Made by a program: the position numbers and the translations under genes. Shown here piece by piece: positions 11,901 through 21,048 of a stretch of 64,000 bases of DNA (its first letter is position 1; every line of letters begins with the position of its first letter). The DNA comes from Kitasatospora acidiphila. Lineage in GTDB: Bacteria > Actinomycetota > Actinomycetes > Streptomycetales > Streptomycetaceae. Where the stretch lies: positions 2,170,001-2,234,000 of the forward strand of contig NZ_VIGB01000003.1 in NCBI RefSeq assembly GCF_006636205.1, in the 5' to 3' direction. The notes beneath the pieces were generated by a model, which did not search any database, was not told where the DNA came from, and saw only the letters and a list, made by a program, of their open reading frames with translations.

Positions 11901-13016
11901 GTCGGCCTGGTCGCTGGGCCGGTTGACGACCTGCCAGGTGGCGCCGCCGTCGTGGCCGCTGAACCAGGAGCGGCGGGTGATCTCGTCGAGGGAGTTCTGC
12001 CAGTCGGGGCCGTCGAGCTCGTCGGGGTTGCCATGGAACAGCGCGCGGACCTGGTCGGCGAGGTCGGTGCCGCCGGTCTGGTGGTCGGCGAGGGCGGCGA
12101 CGGCGTCGGCGGTGCTGTGCCCGATCGCGACCTTGACGTCCTGGGTTTTGGGGCGGTCCGAGTCCGGGTGTCCGCCCTCGCGGTTCCACGGGATGCCGAG
12201 GGCGGTGCCGACGTACCGCGTGCGGGTGATCGTGTTCGGCATGCCGTCGGGGGCGGCCCAGCCCAGGGCCCGCAGCACGTCGGCCGGGCTGTTGGGGTCG
12301 GCGTCGGGGGGCAGCAGGCCCTCGATGTCGCGTGCGGTGCTGAGGATGTCGGCGTCGTCCCGGCTGTACCAGCCGATGACGCAGTAGCTGACGGTGCATG
12401 GCGGCGGGTAGTTGTCGTTGGCCTTGAGGTCGGCGAGGGTGTCGTGGAAGAGGAAGACGTTCTCGTGGTACGGGGCGAACGCCGCGAAGGCGGGCAGTCC
12501 GCTGCCGATGGCGGTGAGGAACAGCGGCCGGGCGGCCGGCTCCCGCCAGGGGCCGTCGCTCAGCGGGTGGACGCGGCCGATGTAGTCGGCGCGAGGCGCT
12601 TCCTTGCGGGAGGCCGGGTCGACGAACGGGGTGAACGCCGACTCGACGGGCCCGCCGTCGGCCTTCTCCAGGTAGTCGCTGTGGATCACGAACCCGGCGG
12701 CCTTCAGCTCACCGCGCACCTGGGCGTAGCGCACCACGAGCCAGCGGTTGGGCACCAGCGGGAAGGTGCTGACGCCGGTGGCGGAGTCGATCGCCCCGGT
12801 GGTCAGGGCTTCGGGCAGCTGCCACTGCACATGGATGCCCTCGCCGGGGTTGCCATCGGAGTACTGGATGGGCGGCTCGGCGTTGCTGCGGAAGTCCTCG
12901 GAGAACGTCCACGGGTAGCGCGGGCTCCAGCGGCGGAAGTCGTCGTACGCGGCCACATCGCGGGTGGCCAGCAGCGCGTGGACCTCGACGGGGACGATCA
13001 GGTCGGTGTCGGTCAT
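8910..13016 (-). CDS. giant 1368-residue protein with C-terminal discoidin-like domain
   Basis: Starts at an ATG overlapping the preceding TGA (ATGA, 13013-13016). Most of the protein matches nothing I recognise. About residues 1155-1285 look like a discoidin (F5/8 type C) carbohydrate-binding fold: VRAMADGDPTTSYESS, then DWVSLDL, then ARFLRLRHTSSA. This layout is usual for domains binding glycans or lipids. The central part is Trp- and Asp-rich with a short charged, possibly coiled segment near 440-460 (TQLEAEVERLSG). No signal peptide or membrane helix is visible, so if it acts outside the cell it needs an unconventional route. It lies in the operon 20783-4864. Confidence 0.8.
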   Translation of the reverse strand: MTDTDLIVPVEVHALLATRDVAAYDDFRRWSPRYPWTFSEDFRSNAEPPIQYSDGNPGEGIHVQWQLPEALTTGAIDSATGVSTFPLVPNRWLVVRYAQVRGELKAAGFVIHSDYLEKADGGPVESAFTPFVDPASRKEAPRADYIGRVHPLSDGPWREPAARPLFLTAIGSGLPAFAAFAPYHENVFLFHDTLADLKANDNYPPPCTVSYCVIGWYSRDDADILSTARDIEGLLPPDADPNSPADVLRALGWAAPDGMPNTITRTRYVGTALGIPWNREGGHPDSDRPKTQDVKVAIGHSTADAVAALADHQTGGTDLADQVRALFHGNPDELDGPDWQNSLDEITRRSWFSGHDGGATWQVVNRPSDQADTQAPPPDQPDWIADLNRDQDDYDQAGHQLAAAQWRLWTLWWLRHLPEDRRPLDFDFDEAAWDGQIQAVGTQVTQLEAEVERLSGKVPHGLTPEETQTAIDRYAATKGLPEELELKRTPRQSYHRPADPVLALTGSGTSQPLGRDDDDPLPCRLPSALLTRVKVNSGWVDVPANPLLPANTPEVPGVVKAVVAEFALLDQAVRTAAVGGEPGRTALHTVVADPAANSQGPWPEYSQVWRQPWLPLYIQWEIKHCATPYQSQDATPNWEFGLGQDGDPEPDRYRYRWTGRDAAAGDGDGGRRWTAFGGRAFVTPSTRYVLREQARRLAEHASPQLARQLRAMREELEAMDVLSQALDGFHDWLIQQDGAAQAVTDHSILSLAGETNHVPDGAEGHGEQRFQPVRAGQFHFIELVIIDRFGRVCSLVQPVGTQPIQFPLVRADSVVPDRDLFPDPPGPQRFVQLPPRIVQPARVRLDAVPLRADQPPAEATQAVDAAQLPGAEAPVAGWLLANHLDQTLLVYGPDGEPLGELRVVRDVQNNRTTAWNALPHAPYRHPEDDDFAAAYPHVAAFARGLLGHQPQAFEALAKTIDTALDHILEPSPDEDRSPARLIGRPIALIRTRLNLDLMGEPLADPSWKRALVPPDEDYPDQRDHPDYRNYPDYRWTVRLGDPDRLSDGLIGYFAADDHDQRTRYHRFHAVDPNGPANTYVTPIEAGGHLTLPARPADRPATHHLTLLACPHTAVHATTDILPVADVSVDADTTHRALARIRASFRLNPLLAPDRFGPPVAAASVKAQPGHPVRAMADGDPTTSYESSEPPAAGDWVSLDLHTERAVEAVDILLGRPDGSGTPAATELEASADGEQWTILGGYTQVTEIHHTPELPLTARFLRLRHTSSAAEPFVIREFSVQAEPPDKSLVMPRPAAWHGDWTWAEPIPVDGTASGLPLPDWDEHLIYNADQLSHPDAPLPVARSGYLQLQPPATGVTRSTQSPEGTAS

Positions 13017-15286
13017 CGGGCGCTCTCCTGGTCGGGCGCGGGGTCGAGGGTCAGGCGTTGCTTTACGGAGGCGTTGACGAGTTGCAGGGCGAACTCGCCG
13101 GGTGCGAGGTCACTGAGGGTGGGGTCGAGGGCCCTGGCGAGCGCGGGCACCAGGCCCCGGTCGCCGCGCAGGGCGAGCACGTCGGGCGCGCCGCCCCCGT
13201 TGGGCAGCCGCAGGTGGCGGGTGAGCAGGCCGCCCTCCGGGGCGTAGTCGCGGTACAGCGGCCATCCGAGGTTGTCGCCGGGCCGGTGGTCGCGCAGGTT
13301 GATGACGCTGTTGTCGCCTGCGGCGTCGTTGCTGTCGATGCCGAAGTGGATGCCCTGGCCGGGCTCGCGGATGACGATCTCGTCGGGCAGGGCGTCCAGG
13401 AGCAGCAGCAGCGTATCGGGGGCGAGGTGGTCGCGGCGCAGTTCGGTGACGTGCGCTCCGCCGGCAGTGGTGAGGATGTCGAACACCGGCCAGGCTTCGA
13501 CGAGTTCGGAGCGGATCAGCAGCCCGGCCCGGCCGGTTTCCCCGGTGCGGATGCGGGTGCGGCGGCTGTCGATGGCGGCGGTGAGCGCCGTGTCGACGAG
13601 TGCGTCCAGCGAGGTGTGGACGCCGACGTCGCGGGCCCCGGCGAGCAGGGCCTCGATCCAGTTCTCGTCGATGCGGAACAGCCGGATCGATTCCGGGGGG
13701 AGCATCGCGGGGTGCGGCACCAGGTAGTTGAACGGCACCCGGCGGAGCAGCGTCAGTTCGTCCAGCCAGGCCGGCAGGGTGCGGGTGTGCCGCTCGGCGG
13801 TGGCCTGCAGGGCCGCTGCCTTGGGTCCGGCCGCGAGGACGGCGCGGGCGCTCTGCTGGGTGAGGCGGGTACGGCGGCTGCGGCGGGCCGATGCCGGAGC
13901 GTTGTCGTGCGGGGCGAGGGGGCGGGCGAGCGCGTCGAGCAGAGTCGAGGCGAAGCCGGGAGCGGCCAACTCCCGCAGGGTCCGCCCGTCCAGGTCGGCG
14001 GGGTCGGCGGCAGCGAGCGCCGGGCCGGCGGTGGCCAGGGCCATCATCGTCGCTGCGGTGTTGGCCAGTTCGCGCCGCGCGCGGGTCATCTCCTCGCTGT
14101 ACTCGGGGTCGCTCAGTGCCAGCGTGCGGCCGAGCGTCCAGGCGGCGGCGTAGGAGACGTCGAACAGGCCGTGCTCCGGCTCGTAGATCAGCGCGTGGTC
14201 GGCCGTGGTCCTCGGGGTGTCGCGGGCGAAGTCGCGGGTCTCGGCGGCGATCACGGGGACGAACGGGCCGCGGTACCAGCCGTAGGTGGTCTCCCCGGAG
14301 AGCAGCCGGTACGGCAGCGGGGTGTAGCCCAGGTGCAGGCGGCGGCGGGCGTACTGCTCGGCGTCCGCGGTGGAGCGGGCCGCCACGCTCCCGCTCGGGC
14401 GCAGCCGCAGCGCCAGGTTCTCCCGGTCGTCGCGGGCGGGTGCGACGAGGTTGCTCAGCAGGGCTGCGGCGTCGCGGGTGCCGGCCGGGTCGCTGGTGAA
14501 CGTCCAGGAGTGCAGCACGGACAGCCGCACGGACCTTACGCTGCCGCCCAGTTGGCCGGGGTCGAGCTTGCCGTTGAAGCCCTCCAGGGAGACCAGGTGC
14601 GCGGTGTAGGTGCCGGGCTGTCGCGGGAAGCGGTTGGCGGCCAGGACGGCGTACTGGCCCTCGGTCAGGACCTCGCCGTCGTCGAGGAGTTGTGGTCGGG
14701 TGGAAACGTCGCGGACGTGGGCGAGGTAGTTCAGTTCCTCCTCGCGCGGCACCAGCGCCGTGAACAGCCCGGCCGGGACGTCGATGCTCTGGCAGCGGCT
14801 GGCCTCGATGCCCGGGGTGATGCCCTCATCGCTGAGGTCGGGCCCGAGGATGCCGTCGCCGGGGCGGCGCAGTTCGGCAATGGTGCGGGTGGTGGTCTGA
14901 CCCAATCCCTCGGGGTCGTCGGGCAGTTCACCTGCTTGGAACACCATCAGCGCCAGCCACGGGGCTTGCCCGGGCACCGCGCGGGCTTTCAGCACCCGTT
15001 CCCAGGGCAGGATGGAGCGGTCCAGGGTGATGTGCGGGAGGGTGCGGCTGAAGTCGCCGACGGCGCCCTCGGCCGGGTAGTGGGCGTGCACGGACGAGGG
15101 GTCCAGGACGAACCGGACCGCGCGGATCTCGAACTGCTGCGTGGTGGCGGGAATGGCCGGGTTCACGTCGACCCGGGTGCCGTCCTTGGTCAGGTGGTGC
15201 TCCGCCGTGAGCGTGTAGACGCCGGCGGTGGCAAGCGGGCGACGGTAGTCGTGGAAGGCGACGCGGAGGTCTTCGGTGCCGCTCAA
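13013..15286 (-). CDS. large protein of unknown function, 757 residues
   Basis: TTG start preceded by AGAGGTGA at good spacing. It lies 7 bases after the stop of the 1429-residue gene and overlaps the next gene by ATGA. No domain is recognised. The N-terminal part, with short beta-type stretches (GVYTLTAEHHL, QFEIRAVRFVLDPSS), looks like repeated sandwich units; the middle is more helical and alanine/arginine-rich. There is no signal peptide, membrane helix or nucleotide-binding motif. Its fixed place between two giant proteins suggests that it is part of the same complex (inference). Confidence 0.75.
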   Translation of the reverse strand: MSGTEDLRVAFHDYRRPLATAGVYTLTAEHHLTKDGTRVDVNPAIPATTQQFEIRAVRFVLDPSSVHAHYPAEGAVGDFSRTLPHITLDRSILPWERVLKARAVPGQAPWLALMVFQAGELPDDPEGLGQTTTRTIAELRRPGDGILGPDLSDEGITPGIEASRCQSIDVPAGLFTALVPREEELNYLAHVRDVSTRPQLLDDGEVLTEGQYAVLAANRFPRQPGTYTAHLVSLEGFNGKLDPGQLGGSVRSVRLSVLHSWTFTSDPAGTRDAAALLSNLVAPARDDRENLALRLRPSGSVAARSTADAEQYARRRLHLGYTPLPYRLLSGETTYGWYRGPFVPVIAAETRDFARDTPRTTADHALIYEPEHGLFDVSYAAAWTLGRTLALSDPEYSEEMTRARRELANTAATMMALATAGPALAAADPADLDGRTLRELAAPGFASTLLDALARPLAPHDNAPASARRSRRTRLTQQSARAVLAAGPKAAALQATAERHTRTLPAWLDELTLLRRVPFNYLVPHPAMLPPESIRLFRIDENWIEALLAGARDVGVHTSLDALVDTALTAAIDSRRTRIRTGETGRAGLLIRSELVEAWPVFDILTTAGGAHVTELRRDHLAPDTLLLLLDALPDEIVIREPGQGIHFGIDSNDAAGDNSVINLRDHRPGDNLGWPLYRDYAPEGGLLTRHLRLPNGGGAPDVLALRGDRGLVPALARALDPTLSDLAPGEFALQLVNASVKQRLTLDPAPDQESAR

Positions 15287-15293
15287 CGTCGGT

Positions 15294-18200
15294 TCACCTC
15301 TCGGCTGTAGTGGTCATGGGCGCGTTGGTGAACACGGTCTTCGCGAGGTCCGCGTAGCGGGTCAGCGGATCGTCGGTGCCGGGGGCCAGACCGAGGCCGG
15401 CCAGGGCGGCGTGCACCGCTGCACGGCTGTCGGCGGTGGTCTGCGCGGCGATACCGCTGTCCCGGTCGACGATGGTGCCGATGCTGCCGTCGTCCGGGAC
15501 GGACGGCGCCCCCTCCGGCTGCGAGCCCAGCAGCGGGATCGGCGCGTCCGGCAGCCCGTCGGCCTCCAGCGCCTCGGCGTCGACCCAGCCGACCGCAGGG
15601 GCCAGTTCGGGCTTGGGGATCTCGAAGGTGATGCCGGCCAGGCAGCCGCTGAGCAGTCCGTCGCCGTCCAGCACGTCGCTGGGCTTGCCCAGCGGCGCAC
15701 CCCACATCGCCTTGGGCATGTCCTGCCGGTAGACGGCGACGTCCCATCCGGTGGGGGTGTAGACGCTGTCGAACTTCTTCAGGGTGACGCGGTGTTCGGA
15801 GACCACGCCCTGCCCCTTCGGCCCCATCGGCCGGATGTCGATGGTGTCGTCCTCGGCTTCGGCGAAGGGCTGGCCGTTGAGGAGGATGCGGCTGGCGGGG
15901 ACGGCGGCCTCGGTGCGGACGGCGAATCCGTCCATGGAGACCAGCAGGGGCTCCCCCGCGTCGGACCGGGCGGCGGTCTCCTCGGGGTCGACGTCGACGA
16001 GCAGCCCGGACAGCGGGGCGATGGAGAGCGGGGCGGGCAGCTGGACGCTGAACTCCCCCCAGTCGATCGCCGGTACGCCGTCCCGGCCGGTGCCGAACTC
16101 GACGGTGAAGCTGATGAACCAGACCTTGATCTTGGCCCGGCCACCGATCGGCGGCCCCCACAGGTCCAGCGACACCCCGACCGACAGGGAGACCCGCACC
16201 CGGATGAACAGCACCTTGACGGTGGCCGCGACCCCGATGCTCAGGCCCATCGACAGGTCGAAGTAGAACGGCTTCCACTGCACCAGCGCGTCCAGCCAGG
16301 CGGTGAACCACGCCTGCAGCTTGATGCCGTGCCCCTTGTCGTAGTTCGCGGACAGCTCGCCGCCGGCCATGAACGCGCCGTCGGTGAGCGCCGCGTACAC
16401 CTGCCCGCGGATCGCCACCGGGCCCACCGCCCACCGCCAGCCCACGCGCGGCGGGTTGGGGTAGTACGCGGGCCGCTTGAACCTCTTGTGGTAGCCGCCC
16501 AGGGTGAACACGAAGCCCTTGCCGCCGCCTTGCGCGGTGCGGTCCTGGCCCCAGATGTAGAGGGACAGGCCACCGGTGAGCTCGGCCGCCGGGTCGATGA
16601 CGTACGAGCCGGGCGCGATGACCGCGTCCATCGAGAACAGGCCCTGGTCGTGGTGGTATCCGATGGCCAGGTCGATGACCAGCCGGGCGATCGGCCTCTT
16701 GGCGACCTTGCTGCGCGGCAGGTCGATGGTGGTGCGGCCGATCAGCAGCACCTTCCAGGACTGGCCGCCCTCCACGAGCAGCAGCGCGCGGGAGTGGATG
16801 AACTCGAACGAGCTGAACTCGATCCCGCCCGCGCCCCAGTACTGGCCCTCGCGCGGAGTGATCCAGCCCTCCGGTCCGGCGAGCTTCTCCAGCACCTTCT
16901 CCGGGGTGTCACCACTGCCACTGCCATCCAGCCGGTTCACCAGCGGGAACCCGCCGACCTCGTCGATCCTCGGGGTGCGGACCGTGCTGTTGACGCCGAA
17001 GCCGAGCGAGATGGCGATCACCCGGAACGGGGGCGGGCCGAACAGCCCGCGATCGCCACCGGAGATCTCGCCGAACAGGAACATCGACGACCAGCCGTCC
17101 ACGGCCTTGGCGTACGACCCGGCGGCATACAGGGCGAAGAACCCGGTCTCGATCGAGGCGAGCCCGATGAACTGCTCCTTCAGCCCCGGGGCGACCTCCG
17201 AACCGGTCCGGCGCTCCACCATGCCGGTGATCTTCAGCGGCGGCTTGTCCAGCTGCACGCCCGCCCCGCGCAACCGGGGCGAGACGCTCAACTCCCCGTC
17301 GATTCCCAGCCCGAGACCCATCAGGACCAGCCGGACCGGACCCACCGACAGGACGGCGTCCAGCGCGACGAAGAGCTCACCGTCTGCCGACAGTCCGACG
17401 CCGATCCGCGAGATCCGCAGCGCCCCGAACGTCAGGTCGAGGTTGCGTGACCAGCTGTCGTCCGCAGCCGCGCGCACGGCCAGCGGGCCCCGGGAGGCGG
17501 CCACGAGCGTGCCGCCCGCGCCGGTGGTGATCGGCAGGACCAGCGGGTCCTGCGGCACCCCGCCGATGCTCAGCTCGACCTGGACGGCGATGCCGGGCCC
17601 GGCCGTCGCATCGGTGGCGAAGCGCGGCAGCCGGCGCTCCGCGGCGGAATCGACCTGGTTCAACGCGTCGTTGAGCTCGGCCGCCTGCGCCGCCGTCCAG
17701 CCGGTCGGCGCCGACGTGAAGGCGATGGCCTCCAGGACCAGGTCCTCACCCGGCGGGATCGCCTCGCCGACCAGCGGCAGATCGGATGCCCGCGCCCCCA
17801 GGCGGACCCGCGCCGCCGCAGCAGTCAGGCGAGGGCTGCCGGAACCTGCGCCGGGACGGCTGGAGAACACCCACCCCGTGCGCTCGGTGGCCCCCGTCAG
17901 CAGCACCTGACCGCTCGTCTTGTCGTAGCGCACCGACAGCGCCTGCAGCTCCGGGCGCAGGATCTCGGGAAGTCCGGGCAGATCGAGGCCCAGCGCCCCG
18001 GCCAGCTCGTCGGCCGAGATGCCCGGCGTGCCGGTCCAGGTGCCGGTGAACGCCCGGCCGCCCGCGCCCGAGGCGTACTGCACGGTGAAGTCCAGGACCC
18101 GGATGTCGCCGTCGGCCAGCGGAACGGCGAGCCGCAGCAGCCCGGCGACTCCCGTCTCCCCCGTGCTCCGGTCGGCGGTGACGGTGAGCTGGAGGGCCGC

Positions 18201-19583
18201 GTCCAGGTCACCGAACTGCACGGTGGCGGCGCAGTCGAAGGCGAAGCGACCGCTGCTGTCGAAGGCCACGGCGAGCTGCTCGATGACGAGATCGTCGAGC
18301 ACCTCCGGCGGGGTGATGCCGAGCGCGGCCATCACCCGGGCGGGTTGGAGGTTCTCCGCGCGGGCGACGAAGGCCCAACCCGTCCCCTGCTCCCAGGTGC
18401 CGGTGACGTCGAGCGTGCCGTCCGCGAGCTGCCAGGCCGCGGTCAGGGACGCCGCGGTAGCGCCGTAGTCCGAGACGGTGAGCACGATTCCGGTCAGCTC
18501 GACGCCCTCGGCGAACTGCCAGAGGTTCGCCAGGGTGAGGTCGATCCCGTAACCACGCCTGTCGCCCGCGGCCAGCTCTCCCCAGAGCGCGAGTTCGGTG
18601 ATCTCCAGGTCCCGCGGCACCGGAACGCCGGGGAAGCGCTGCTGGAGCAGCGCGCCGACCGGGGCCGGGCGGGCGAGGATCCCACTGAGCGAGCGGTCCG
18701 GGAGCGCGACGCCCACGTCCACGGCGACTTCGTCGGCGAGGGTGACCCGCCCGCCCAGCACGATCGCCGGGTGCGGACTGCCGAGCGGGTCGGCGATGGT
18801 GAACTCCGCGTGCAGCCCGTCGAGTTCGATTCCTGGCAGCGGCGTCCAGGGCTCGTCGAGGTCCACTCGCAGCCACAGTGCGAGCCAGTCGGCGCTCACC
18901 CCGCGGGTCGACTGGGCCGGGGCGAAGGTGATTCCGAGGGCTGTCAGCGCCAGCCGGGCGAGGCCGACGATGTCGGGAGGCAGATTCAGAAAGCCAGCCG
19001 GCAGGCCCGCGAAGACCAGCAGGCTGTCCAGGTCGGGGATCGGCACCTCGGCGAAGTTCGAGCCGACCTGCCATGCCTGCCCGGGCCACAGTGGAGGATA
19101 GCCCCACACATACGGCCTGGGGGTGGCCTCGGCCGTGGGGAACAGCACCTCGGCGCCGAAGCCGACGCGCGGGCGCGAGCCGGTGTCCCCACCGGGCTCG
19201 ATCCCGAAGACCAGATGCAGCGGGCCCAGCCGCAGCCGCTCCAGCGCGCCGGGGATCTCGCGCAACCCCTCGGGCAGGCCAGGGCCGTCCTGGAGCAGGA
19301 CGACATCGACGCAGAGGCCGACCACGTACCGCTGGTCATCGTCCGTCAGGAACAGCACGCTGCCCGGTGCGGCCGCCTGCCCGACGAGGGTCACGGTGCC
19401 CGCGACGTGCAGCGCGTCGACATCGACGGTCACCTCGCGCACATCCAGCAGGGCGTTCGCCAGGTACTGCTTGAACAACTCCAGGGTGGGCTCCAACTCC
19501 AGGAAGTCTGGGGCGATCTGGAGCTGGGAGAGGCTCTGCGCCTCGCGCAGAACCGTGCGCAGGGTCGAGACCAGCAAGGGCAT
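15294..19583 (-). CDS. giant beta-rich protein, possibly DUF6603-like, 1429 residues
   Basis: ATG start with AGGAG 7 bases upstream; the stop of the MBL-fold gene overlaps this ribosome site. The protein is mostly alternating hydrophobic beta-type segments. A block near residues 855-880 (FRVIAISLGFGVNST, then RTPRIDEVGGFPLV) and a later one (FYFDLSMGLSIGVAATVKVL) recall the uncharacterised DUF6603 family of large proteins; I recall this from memory and could not search. No signal peptide, catalytic motif or clear membrane helix. Its size and second place in the operon make it a candidate scaffold of the system. Confidence 0.75.
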   Translation of the reverse strand: MPLLVSTLRTVLREAQSLSQLQIAPDFLELEPTLELFKQYLANALLDVREVTVDVDALHVAGTVTLVGQAAAPGSVLFLTDDDQRYVVGLCVDVVLLQDGPGLPEGLREIPGALERLRLGPLHLVFGIEPGGDTGSRPRVGFGAEVLFPTAEATPRPYVWGYPPLWPGQAWQVGSNFAEVPIPDLDSLLVFAGLPAGFLNLPPDIVGLARLALTALGITFAPAQSTRGVSADWLALWLRVDLDEPWTPLPGIELDGLHAEFTIADPLGSPHPAIVLGGRVTLADEVAVDVGVALPDRSLSGILARPAPVGALLQQRFPGVPVPRDLEITELALWGELAAGDRRGYGIDLTLANLWQFAEGVELTGIVLTVSDYGATAASLTAAWQLADGTLDVTGTWEQGTGWAFVARAENLQPARVMAALGITPPEVLDDLVIEQLAVAFDSSGRFAFDCAATVQFGDLDAALQLTVTADRSTGETGVAGLLRLAVPLADGDIRVLDFTVQYASGAGGRAFTGTWTGTPGISADELAGALGLDLPGLPEILRPELQALSVRYDKTSGQVLLTGATERTGWVFSSRPGAGSGSPRLTAAAARVRLGARASDLPLVGEAIPPGEDLVLEAIAFTSAPTGWTAAQAAELNDALNQVDSAAERRLPRFATDATAGPGIAVQVELSIGGVPQDPLVLPITTGAGGTLVAASRGPLAVRAAADDSWSRNLDLTFGALRISRIGVGLSADGELFVALDAVLSVGPVRLVLMGLGLGIDGELSVSPRLRGAGVQLDKPPLKITGMVERRTGSEVAPGLKEQFIGLASIETGFFALYAAGSYAKAVDGWSSMFLFGEISGGDRGLFGPPPFRVIAISLGFGVNSTVRTPRIDEVGGFPLVNRLDGSGSGDTPEKVLEKLAGPEGWITPREGQYWGAGGIEFSSFEFIHSRALLLVEGGQSWKVLLIGRTTIDLPRSKVAKRPIARLVIDLAIGYHHDQGLFSMDAVIAPGSYVIDPAAELTGGLSLYIWGQDRTAQGGGKGFVFTLGGYHKRFKRPAYYPNPPRVGWRWAVGPVAIRGQVYAALTDGAFMAGGELSANYDKGHGIKLQAWFTAWLDALVQWKPFYFDLSMGLSIGVAATVKVLFIRVRVSLSVGVSLDLWGPPIGGRAKIKVWFISFTVEFGTGRDGVPAIDWGEFSVQLPAPLSIAPLSGLLVDVDPEETAARSDAGEPLLVSMDGFAVRTEAAVPASRILLNGQPFAEAEDDTIDIRPMGPKGQGVVSEHRVTLKKFDSVYTPTGWDVAVYRQDMPKAMWGAPLGKPSDVLDGDGLLSGCLAGITFEIPKPELAPAVGWVDAEALEADGLPDAPIPLLGSQPEGAPSVPDDGSIGTIVDRDSGIAAQTTADSRAAVHAALAGLGLAPGTDDPLTRYADLAKTVFTNAPMTTTAER

Positions 19584-19592
19584 GACCGGCTC

Positions 19593-20783
19593 CTACTCGT
19601 ACCAGATGTCGTAGCTTCCCGGGGCGGCGTGGTCGAGCCGCAGGTGCCAGTCGACGCCCCGCCAACCGGCGGTGTCCGGCTCCACCGCGAGCGAGCTGAA
19701 GACGCCGTCAGTCGTCGGCGCGTAGACGAAAGGCCAGGGCGGAGCATCCGTGTTGTCCTGGAAGCCGAAGCCCCAGGTCAACCCCGCACGCACCGTGGGG
19801 ACGGGGATGGCGTGCGTGGCGCGGATTCGTTCCCACTTGGCCAGGACCCGGCCCGCCAGGTTCTCGGCGTCGCACGTCGCCACCCCGCCGCCGAACGCGT
19901 TCAGCCCGGTACTGATGAAGAGCCCGTCCGGGGTCGTGTGCTCGAGCCACTCGTCGCTGGTGGAGTGCTTGCTCCCGTGATGCCCGAGCTTCAGCCACAG
20001 GTGGCTCTCACGGCTGCACATGGGCCCCGCGAGGCCCATCAGGTACTGCTCGTTGATCGACTCGGCGTCCGCCATCAGCAGCACCTTCTGGCGCTTGCCG
20101 AACGCATCCGGCTCGCCCGTCAACACTGTCACCAGGCTGCACTGGTTGGCGATCCGCTCCTTCTCGCCCGCCGCGAACTTCCTGACATCGTCGGGTCGTT
20201 GCTGTGCGCCGCGCGAGTGGATGGTCGGCCCGACGACGCCGCCGAGCAGGTGGAGGTCCGCTCCCGGTCCCGTACCCAACAGCGGCAGGGGGTCGGAAGG
20301 CATCGTCATCAGCTTCGGCTCGTTGACCACCTGCTGCCCGGACACACCGGTGAAGGTGGTCCAGTCGGTGAACAGCCGCGTCATGAAGTCGCCGCCGCCC
20401 TCGCGGTAGTCATCGGGCCTGAGCGAGTAGGCGACATTGCGGATCGTGTACTTCAGCCGGGCCGGGTCCCGACCGTCGACCAGGACATCCTGCAGGAGGT
20501 TGAAATGGTCCTGGTCCGGGTGCGTCACCACCAGCCAGTCCAGCGTGTACGGATCGCGCAGGCGGCTCAGATAGTGGTCGAGCCTCCCGCGCAGGTGCGC
20601 GATCACGCGCTGCTTGGCGTCACCGGTCACCACCGCCGCCGGGCGCCAGGGCGGGACGGCGCCGGTCGTACCGCAGTCCACCAGGATCGCGTGCGTGCCA
20701 ATTGCTGGATTCGCCCGGTCATAGAACCACAAGAGCGTGCAGTCACCTTGCCCGACGTTGAAGAAGACCACTTCGACTGGCAT
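19593..20783 (-). CDS. metallo-beta-lactamase-fold hydrolase, ComEC/Rec2-like
   Basis: About 396 residues from an ATG with a strong GGAGGTGGC site. The start VEVVFFNVGQGDC is the usual opening of stand-alone ComEC-type MBL proteins. The metal site is THPDQDH near residue 88; further ligands are probably LMADAES near 240 and LGHHGSKHS near 265. Family members hydrolyse phosphodiester or other esters, but the substrate is unknown here. There is no membrane domain, so it is not a DNA-uptake ComEC. It is the first gene of the seven-gene minus-strand operon and may be its enzymatic component. The promoter should lie in 20784-20998. Confidence 0.85.
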   Translation of the reverse strand: MPVEVVFFNVGQGDCTLLWFYDRANPAIGTHAILVDCGTTGAVPPWRPAAVVTGDAKQRVIAHLRGRLDHYLSRLRDPYTLDWLVVTHPDQDHFNLLQDVLVDGRDPARLKYTIRNVAYSLRPDDYREGGGDFMTRLFTDWTTFTGVSGQQVVNEPKLMTMPSDPLPLLGTGPGADLHLLGGVVGPTIHSRGAQQRPDDVRKFAAGEKERIANQCSLVTVLTGEPDAFGKRQKVLLMADAESINEQYLMGLAGPMCSRESHLWLKLGHHGSKHSTSDEWLEHTTPDGLFISTGLNAFGGGVATCDAENLAGRVLAKWERIRATHAIPVPTVRAGLTWGFGFQDNTDAPPWPFVYAPTTDGVFSSLAVEPDTAGWRGVDWHLRLDHAAPGSYDIWYE

Positions 20784-20998
20784 GCCACCTCCGTCGACCA
20801 GGCCCAAGTCAGCAATTCCGCGACTCAGCGTGACCTGATCCTGACACATCGCACCCGAGCGGCCGGAGGAGTTCCGGACTCATGGCCAGTTCCGTGCCCA
20901 CTTGGCCCAATGTCGCCGTAACGCATGGGAGTCCTGGGACGGAGCGCTCCCGCCGAGGGTGCCGATGTCTTCGAAGACCTCCGTCGAACGGCACGGAT

Positions 20999-21035
20999 CG
21001 GCCCCCGACGCCCCTGGAAAGGCGGTCGGGGGCCG
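20999..21035. terminator. hairpin terminator after sedolisin gene
   Basis: The 11-base stem CGGCCCCCGAC pairs with GTCGGGGGCCG around a loop containing TGGAAA. It sits 14 bases beyond the stop of the sedolisin gene at 21049 and just upstream of the MBL operon. Confidence 0.75.
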
Positions 21036-21048
21036 GCGTGGCACGGCG

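Noticed and set aside
10119..13247. 1042-residue plus-strand frame
   Set aside because: Antisense to the 1368-residue gene; no ribosome site and composition of a shadow frame. The same applies to long plus frames at 13058-15310, 15276-17450 and 18345-20921.
4864..20783. Giant operon as an extracellular contractile injection system or prophage tail
   Set aside because: No sheath, tube, baseplate, spike, tape-measure or AAA ATPase could be recognised; only the fibre-like style of two proteins is suggestive.
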